Shown: in pieces, positions 7,930 through 12,898 of the stretch
Position numbering within the stretch: position 1 is the stretch's first letter
How the letters are laid out: the number at the start of each line of letters is the position of its first letter
Origin: Candidatus Acidiferrum typicum
GTDB taxonomy: Bacteria; Acidobacteriota; Terriglobia; Acidiferrales; UBA7541
DNA: 12,898 bases
Assembly: GCA_002478115.1 (NCBI GenBank)
Contig: DLMH01000053.1
Span: forward strand, 1-12,898
Reading direction: 5' to 3'
Made by a program: the position numbers and the translations under genes
The notes under the pieces: generated by a model
What the model was told of the DNA's origin: nothing
Database searches by the model: none
What the model saw: only the letters and a program-made list of their open reading frames with translations

Positions 7930-8307
7930 TTAGCGGGTGCGACGGAGAGAGTCAATCCAGCCAGCGAGGATTTCGTTTGAGGGAGCATCGAGATCGAAGA
8001 ATTCGATGCCGATGCCGACGCGGGGCTTGACGATGCGAATGATGACGAGGGCTTCGAGGACCTGGCCCTTGCGAGTGAGCTTCAGACGAGCGCGGCAGTC
8101 TGGTGGAAATGTCTTGCTGGTGCAAACGAAGCAGCCGCCAAGGGAGATGTCGGAGGTGACGCCGTCGACCTTCTGGCCGGTTTGCATGTCGGTGAGTTCC
8201 GCATCGGCGGCGAAGGGATAGCGGATGGTGTAGCGGCGATCGCGTACACCACTGAGGCGCAGAGACGCGGGGTTGGTCCGGTCAGGCATGGGAATGACTT
8301 TGCTCAC
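7930..8307 (-). CDS. Single PilZ-domain protein (c-di-GMP receptor, likely)
   Basis: A 125-residue protein consisting almost wholly of one PilZ domain, the common receptor fold for cyclic di-GMP. Both ligand motifs are intact: RxxxR as R25-x3-R29 (in RRYTIRYP) and DxSxxG as D53-x-S55-x2-G58 (in SDISLGG). No membrane segment, signal peptide or output domain is seen, so it probably acts by binding a partner. The start is uncertain: the GTG used here or an ATG at 8289 that would give 119 residues; neither has a good ribosome site, and the domain is complete either way. It is transcribed away from a second PilZ gene at 8575. Which process it controls cannot be told from the sequence. Confidence 0.87.
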   Translation of the reverse strand: MSKVIPMPDRTNPASLRLSGVRDRRYTIRYPFAADAELTDMQTGQKVDGVTSDISLGGCFVCTSKTFPPDCRARLKLTRKGQVLEALVIIRIVKPRVGIGIEFFDLDAPSNEILAGWIDSLRRTR

Positions 8308-8574
8308 GCTCAGATCTCAACGAACGGAGAGACTCCTAGCGCGCCCCAGGTCGGATGAGGCCCACTGGAAACAGTGTGGCGGAAGGCGGGCAAATTGGGA
8401 ACGGTGTAGCGCTGGGGTGTCCTCGTAAGGGTAACGGTGAGCAGTGCCCGACGGGAGGTGGGCGCGAGGTGAGAGGGCTATTAGTGGGTTCGACAAGAGG
8501 GGGTGCGCGGGGAGTGAGGGACGAGGCGGGCGTGATAGCCTGACGAGGAAGGCATCCCTATCACAAACCAAGAC
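8308..8574. other. Shared upstream region of two divergent PilZ genes
   Basis: 267 bases, GC-rich, without a convincing gene. It must hold promoters for both genes. No clear -35/-10 pair was found by eye. The strongest structure is the inverted repeat at 8532-8564. Confidence 0.5.
8532..8564 (+). promoter_or_regulatory. Inverted repeat in the leader of the larger PilZ gene
   Basis: GTGATAG (8532-8538) pairs with CTATCAC (8558-8564); inside it GCCT and AGGC can also pair. The loop holds GAGGAAGG, an excellent ribosome-binding sequence, but it is about 22 bases from the ATG at 8575, too far for normal use. It could be an operator or an RNA hairpin that changes this spacing. Function is unproven. 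Confidence 0.35.
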
Positions 8575-9405
8575 ATGCGCGCCGAAGGAATACGACAGAG
8601 CGACCGGATCACGCTGCGCCTGCAGGTGGAAGCAACGTGGTTTGGCACGAATGGAATGGCGGTGAAGCAGCCGGCCTACACGATGCTGGTGAGCCGCAAT
8701 GGCGGCGTACTGCGGTTGCAGGAGAAGCTCTTCACGGGGCAAGAGATTACGCTGCACCGCAAACTAGAAGGCGACCAAACCAAGACAACGCGGGCCAGGA
8801 TCGTGGCGGAGATTGACCGCGAACCGGAGGGATTCATTTACGCGGTGGCGATGCTGGAGCCGCGCGTGGATTTCTGGGACATTGAGTTTCCGGCGCTGCA
8901 CCAGGCCGAGGAGGCGCTGGCGCGGCTGTTGATGGAATGCAGCTTTTGCCAGAGGCGCGAGGTGGTGTACCTGAACGAGATGGAACTGAAGTCGTTCGAG
9001 ATCCGGAAATGCGTGGCGCGGGTGTGCCGGCATTGCGATGCGCCGTCGATCTGGGTGGAAGCGGCCACGGAGCCGAAGATTGACGAGACACTGCCTTCGC
9101 GGATGGCGGTGGAGGAACGCGTGATTCCGCGGAGAAACCGGACGCGGGTGAAGGCGCGCCTGCTGGCGTGCATACGGCGAAGAGGATTCCAGGAAGAAGT
9201 GGCGGTGTGCGAGGATTTGTCGAAGGGCGGAATCAGTTTCCGGAGCAGGAACCGCTACCCGGAAGGGACGCGGCTGGAAGTGGCGGTGCCGTACACGCCG
9301 GGGGCGGGAGCGATCTTTGTGCCGATCCGCATTGTGTTTTCGCAGCCCATCGCAACGGCGGGGCTGTTCCGGCACGGGGCGGCGTACGTGAGGCCGCCGG
9401 AGTAG
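8575..9405 (+). CDS. Double PilZ protein with central Cys4 zinc-ribbon-like insert
   Basis: A 276-residue soluble protein. Residues 9-100 look like a PilZ barrel: RxxxR is present (R11-x3-R15), but the DxSxxG position reads L38-V-S-R-N-G, so the key Asp is missing. Residues 120-155 carry CSFC (C122, C125) and CRHC (C151, C154), spaced like a zinc ribbon; C146 is an extra Cys. Residues 184-275 form a second PilZ domain with both motifs intact: R187-x3-R191 and D214-x-S216-x2-G219. Expected behaviour: the C-terminal domain binds c-di-GMP, the first domain may be structural, and the metal site may bind a partner. No upstream in-frame start exists; the ATG lacks a close ribosome site. Divergent from the single-domain PilZ gene at 8307. 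The biological role is unknown. Confidence 0.82.
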   Translation: MRAEGIRQSDRITLRLQVEATWFGTNGMAVKQPAYTMLVSRNGGVLRLQEKLFTGQEITLHRKLEGDQTKTTRARIVAEIDREPEGFIYAVAMLEPRVDFWDIEFPALHQAEEALARLLMECSFCQRREVVYLNEMELKSFEIRKCVARVCRHCDAPSIWVEAATEPKIDETLPSRMAVEERVIPRRNRTRVKARLLACIRRRGFQEEVAVCEDLSKGGISFRSRNRYPEGTRLEVAVPYTPGAGAIFVPIRIVFSQPIATAGLFRHGAAYVRPPE

Positions 9406-9425
9406 CGCAGCAAATGCGGTAACGC

Positions 9426-9501
9426 GCGAATTGTGTCCCGTGCTAGTACGCACTTCTCCGATTAAAGCGTTGATCAGGAGTTGAAGGGGCCGACAATTCG
9501 C
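9426..9501. repeat. Spaced 9-bp inverted repeat between convergent genes
   Basis: GCGAATTGT (9426-9434) and its exact complement ACAATTCGC (9493-9501) are 58 bases apart and nearly fill the 107-base gap between the PilZ gene and the convergent AraC gene. Smaller pairings lie inside: GTGC...GCAC near 9439-9452, and CTCCGAT with ATCAGGAG near 9456-9480 with one bulge. A two-way terminator is possible, but there is no T run. Confidence 0.45.
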
Positions 9502-9512
9502 CACGCGAGACG

Positions 9513-10472
9513 TCAGACCCAGGGTCGAGAATCGTTACGCAATCTTGCGATGTCCTTGGTCGGCGCACTCCCGAAGAAGCGGCTGTATTCTCTACTGAAC
9601 TGCGAAGCGCTTAAATAGCCCACGCGCTGACCTGCAGTACCCGCATCCATGATCGCGGACAACATGAGACGCCTCGCCTCTTGAAGACGCAGCACCTTTT
9701 GATAGTGCAGCGGGCTCATCGAAGTGACGGACTTAAAGTGCTCGTGGAACGAGGAGACACTCATGTGCACGAGCCCGGCCAAGTGTTCGACCTTCATGGG
9801 TTGGGAGAAATTGGCGTGTAGCCAAGAAATCGCCTTCGCAACGCGGTGGACGCTGGACTCGGCAAAGCCCATTTGAGCCACACGAAGACCAATGGGGCTG
9901 CGGAGCAGCCGGATCAAAATCTCATCCACCACAAGCGGGGCGAGTAGTTCAGCATCACCGGGCTGCGCTAGACACTCCATTAATCTCGTTGCGGCGTTGA
10001 CGATACTCACGTCGACCCGACTGACGTAAACGGCGCTCCTCTCTTGAACGGGAGGCACGCCGCGGGGATACACCTTCAAAACGAGTTCGGCAATCTTGCG
10101 CGGGTCGAGGTCCAGCCTTAGAGCGAGGTAAGGCTCGGAATAGCTGGCTTGCGTGATTTGGGCAGCAACGGGTAGAGCAACGGAGAAGACGATCATGCGC
10201 GACGCGTCGTACTCGTAGACCTCCTCCCCGACGATGACGGTCTTCGCGCCTTGTGCGATGATGCACAAAGAGGGCAACCGGATGGCATGCACACATTCCG
10301 TATTGGTTCGCGAAGAGCGACTGGCGTGCAAACCAGGGATGCGCAGCTCAAAACTACCGTCGTGGGGGGCATACGCAGCGATGCAACGGGCCAACTGAGC
10401 CGTGTCTGGTTCCTTCGGGGCCGCAATTTTGTCTTCCCGCCGCGGAGACGCAGTTTTGCCGTTGATCCTCAC
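9513..10472 (-). CDS. AraC-family transcription regulator (YqhC-like)
   Basis: A 319-residue regulator with an AraC_N-type sensing domain (about 30-190; [16 protein letters not shown] and the [19 protein letters not shown] stretch are typical) and a C-terminal double helix-turn-helix (about 210-310). The first HTH is near 227-248 ([20 protein letters not shown]), the second near 277-300 ([22 protein letters not shown]), ending with the PTKDIARLR tail of this subfamily. The start is GTG: its first bases overlap the stop of the preceding gene as GTGA, with GAGG about 13 bases upstream. Third gene after the aldo/keto reductase and the CMD-like gene, so it probably controls this same unit. E. coli YqhC, a relative, responds to aldehydes; an aldehyde or carbonyl signal here is inference. 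Confidence 0.9.
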   Translation of the reverse strand: MRINGKTASPRREDKIAAPKEPDTAQLARCIAAYAPHDGSFELRIPGLHASRSSRTNTECVHAIRLPSLCIIAQGAKTVIVGEEVYEYDASRMIVFSVALPVAAQITQASYSEPYLALRLDLDPRKIAELVLKVYPRGVPPVQERSAVYVSRVDVSIVNAATRLMECLAQPGDAELLAPLVVDEILIRLLRSPIGLRVAQMGFAESSVHRVAKAISWLHANFSQPMKVEHLAGLVHMSVSSFHEHFKSVTSMSPLHYQKVLRLQEARRLMLSAIMDAGTAGQRVGYLSASQFSREYSRFFGSAPTKDIARLRNDSRPWV

Positions 10473-10789
10473 GCCTTCGAGAATACCTCTTTTGCAATCA
10501 TGATGGCGCTCATTGCGTTGGGCCAGCCCGAATAAAACGCCAGATGCGTGATTACCTCGATCAATTCCTCCTTCTTAAGCCCATTTTCCAAAGCCTTATT
10601 GAGGTGAAACCGCAACTGATCCGGACGATTCAAAGCAATCAGAGCTGTCACTGTTACTAGACTACGGTCACGTTTTGAAAGCTGCTGGCGTTCCCAGACA
10701 TCACCAAAGAGCACGCGGTCGGTCAATTCGACCAGCTTGGGGGCGAAGTCGCCAATCATCTTCTCCGCTGCTGAAGGCTCTTGACTCAT
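10469..10789 (-). CDS. Carboxymuconolactone decarboxylase (CMD)-family protein
   Basis: A 106-residue, all-helical small protein of the CMD/AhpD-like superfamily. The family core is clear: [14 protein letters not shown] (40-53), a helix with [32 protein letters not shown] (64-95) and H82. It lacks the CxxC pair of AhpD, so it is not an alkylhydroperoxidase of that type; it resembles the gamma-carboxymuconolactone decarboxylase side, whose members near oxidoreductases often have no proven substrate. Its stop overlaps the AraC start by 4 bases, and it begins 37 bases after the reductase gene, so all three are likely co-transcribed. The ribosome site is weak. No other genes of the beta-ketoadipate pathway are present, which argues against a true decarboxylase of that route. 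Confidence 0.88.
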   Translation of the reverse strand: MSQEPSAAEKMIGDFAPKLVELTDRVLFGDVWERQQLSKRDRSLVTVTALIALNRPDQLRFHLNKALENGLKKEELIEVITHLAFYSGWPNAMSAIMIAKEVFSKA

Positions 10790-10826
10790 GTCCGTTATTG
10801 CGTACCCTCGGCGGACTCTTTTCCGC

Positions 10827-12094
<1,268 letters not shown>

Positions 12095-12604
12095 TCACCG
12101 CCCGTAGCGGCCCACCCATTCCCCTTGTGCCAGAATGTGACCCTGCATGGCTCGCTCGACATCCTTTTTGGTGGCACCCGGCTTGAGATTCAGCTTCGTG
12201 TCCAAGGCATAGAGCTTGAAGAAATAGCGGTGGGGCCTGCCTGGCGGAGGGCAAGGCCCACCATAACCGATTTTCCGAAAATCATTGCGGCCCTGGCGCG
12301 AACCGTCCGCCAGTTGCTCTTTCTTGGGGATATTTTGCGGGAGAGCGCGCGCGTTTGCAGGCAAGTCGAACAGCACCCAGTGCACCCAGGTTCCCACGGG
12401 TGCGTCGGGATCGTCAGCGATCAGAGCGAAGCTCTGTGTGGCACCGGGTGGATCGTTCCATGCGAGAGCGGGCGAAATGTCCGCTCCGTCACAAGTGAAT
12501 TGTTTCGGAATGCTCCCCCCGGAACTGAAATCGGGGCTGTTCAATTCCAATGGCACGGTAGCACCTCCTTGCGGATGCGCTCCGCATCCTGCGGCCAAGG
12601 CCAA
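12095..12604 (-). CDS. PEBP-family protein (YbhB/YbcL), probable lipoprotein; start unresolved
   Basis: Phosphatidylethanolamine-binding-protein fold, of the bacterial YbhB/YbcL type related to Raf-kinase inhibitor protein; biochemical role in bacteria mostly unknown. From the TTG at 12604 the product has 169 residues with the family motifs SPALAW (44-49), DDPDAPVGTWVHWVLFDLP (63-81) and GGPCPPPGRPHRYFFKLYALD (114-134). The TTG is probably not the true start: the frame stays open upstream to a stop at 12689-12691 and reads RFTLAVIFLAGCLALAAGC, a lipoprotein signal with two possible lipobox Cys. No ATG, GTG or TTG lies in that open stretch. Options are a rare start (for example ATA at 12658, five bases after AAGGGAG), or a one-base frame change joining an ATG at 12687 to this frame. 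Same strand as the reductase operon but 275 bases away. Confidence 0.85.
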   Translation of the reverse strand: MALAAGCGAHPQGGATVPLELNSPDFSSGGSIPKQFTCDGADISPALAWNDPPGATQSFALIADDPDAPVGTWVHWVLFDLPANARALPQNIPKKEQLADGSRQGRNDFRKIGYGGPCPPPGRPHRYFFKLYALDTKLNLKPGATKKDVERAMQGHILAQGEWVGRYGR

Positions 12605-12691
12605 ACAGCCCGCGAGGAAAATTACTGCGAGCGTGAAGCGGCCTTCTCTGGGATCTATCGGGACTCCCTTCGGGTGTTCAGAGACATTCTA

Positions 12692-12898
12692 CGCCTGATG
12701 AGTTAAGGAGGACGTGGGTGCGCTTCCCTTCCTTGAGAGTCGTCGAAGCGTGGGAATAGCTGTACGAACCCCGGAAAGGGCAAACCCAAGAGCCCAGGTA
12801 CAAGGGCGGCACCTGGGGTACACGCCTTGGAGAAGAGGAAAGGAAGAGAAGAATTTACACAGAGTACACAGAGGCCGCATCTATGACACACGCGCGGA
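12692..12898. other. Gene-free end of the window with small repeats
   Basis: No convincing gene. CCCAGGT (12793-12799) and ACCTGGG (12811-12817) form a 7-bp stem with an 11-base loop. ACACAGAG occurs twice (12857-12864 and 12866-12873); this kind of motif is frequent in repeats between genes of many bacteria. The first bases of this stretch would hold the leader of the PEBP gene. Confidence 0.45.

Noticed and set aside
12125..12706. A 193-codon plus-strand frame
   Set aside because: It is the shadow of the PEBP gene on the other strand, which has conserved family motifs.
12689..12891. Two Cys-rich frames of about 62 codons at the window end
   Set aside because: They come from the ACACAGAG repeats and neighbouring low-information DNA; similar peptides arise often from such repeats.

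Overview
This window reads as chromosomal DNA of a GC-rich soil-type bacterium, most likely an Acidobacteriota member of the Terriglobia kind. That is an inference. It rests on the gene style (PilZ pairs with a zinc ribbon, GPH symporter beside GH3 and GH10), on frequent GTG/TTG starts, and on intergenic repeats that would translate as VIPSVARDL-like junk peptides, as seen in many such genomes. No rRNA, tRNA, CRISPR array, phage gene or intact insertion sequence was found.

Left part (1-7358, all on the minus strand): a carbohydrate block. Reading in the direction of transcription, a GH3 beta-xylosidase/beta-glucosidase without a signal peptide (7358-5022), a GPH-family sugar:cation symporter (4998-3637) and a secreted GH10 endo-xylanase (3631-2474) lie nearly end to end and form a clear operon. 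The xylanase would cut xylan outside the cytoplasm, the symporter would import the oligosaccharides, and GH3 would finish them inside. After a 344-base gap comes a GlgX/isoamylase-type debranching enzyme (2129-54), probably a separate unit of glycogen metabolism.

Middle part (7359-9405): a 570-base gene-free stretch carries a dispersed repeat, a 50-base tandem duplication and a perfect palindrome. It is followed by two divergent PilZ-domain genes, a short single-domain one on the minus strand and a larger one on the plus strand with a Cys4 zinc-ribbon-like insert between a degenerate and an intact PilZ domain. They point to cyclic-di-GMP signalling.

Right part (9513-12604, minus strand): an aldo/keto reductase, a carboxymuconolactone-decarboxylase-like protein and an AraC-family regulator form a three-gene unit whose last two genes overlap by 4 bases. 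It looks like a self-regulated carbonyl/redox stress module. Upstream is a PEBP (YbhB/YbcL) family protein. Its reading frame continues upstream into a lipoprotein signal sequence but has no normal start codon there, which is the oddest coding feature in the window.

I see no clearly new multi-gene system. The most worthwhile leads are the PEBP start problem, the divergent PilZ pair, the repeats flanking the xylan operon, and the structured gap between the convergent genes at 9406-9512.
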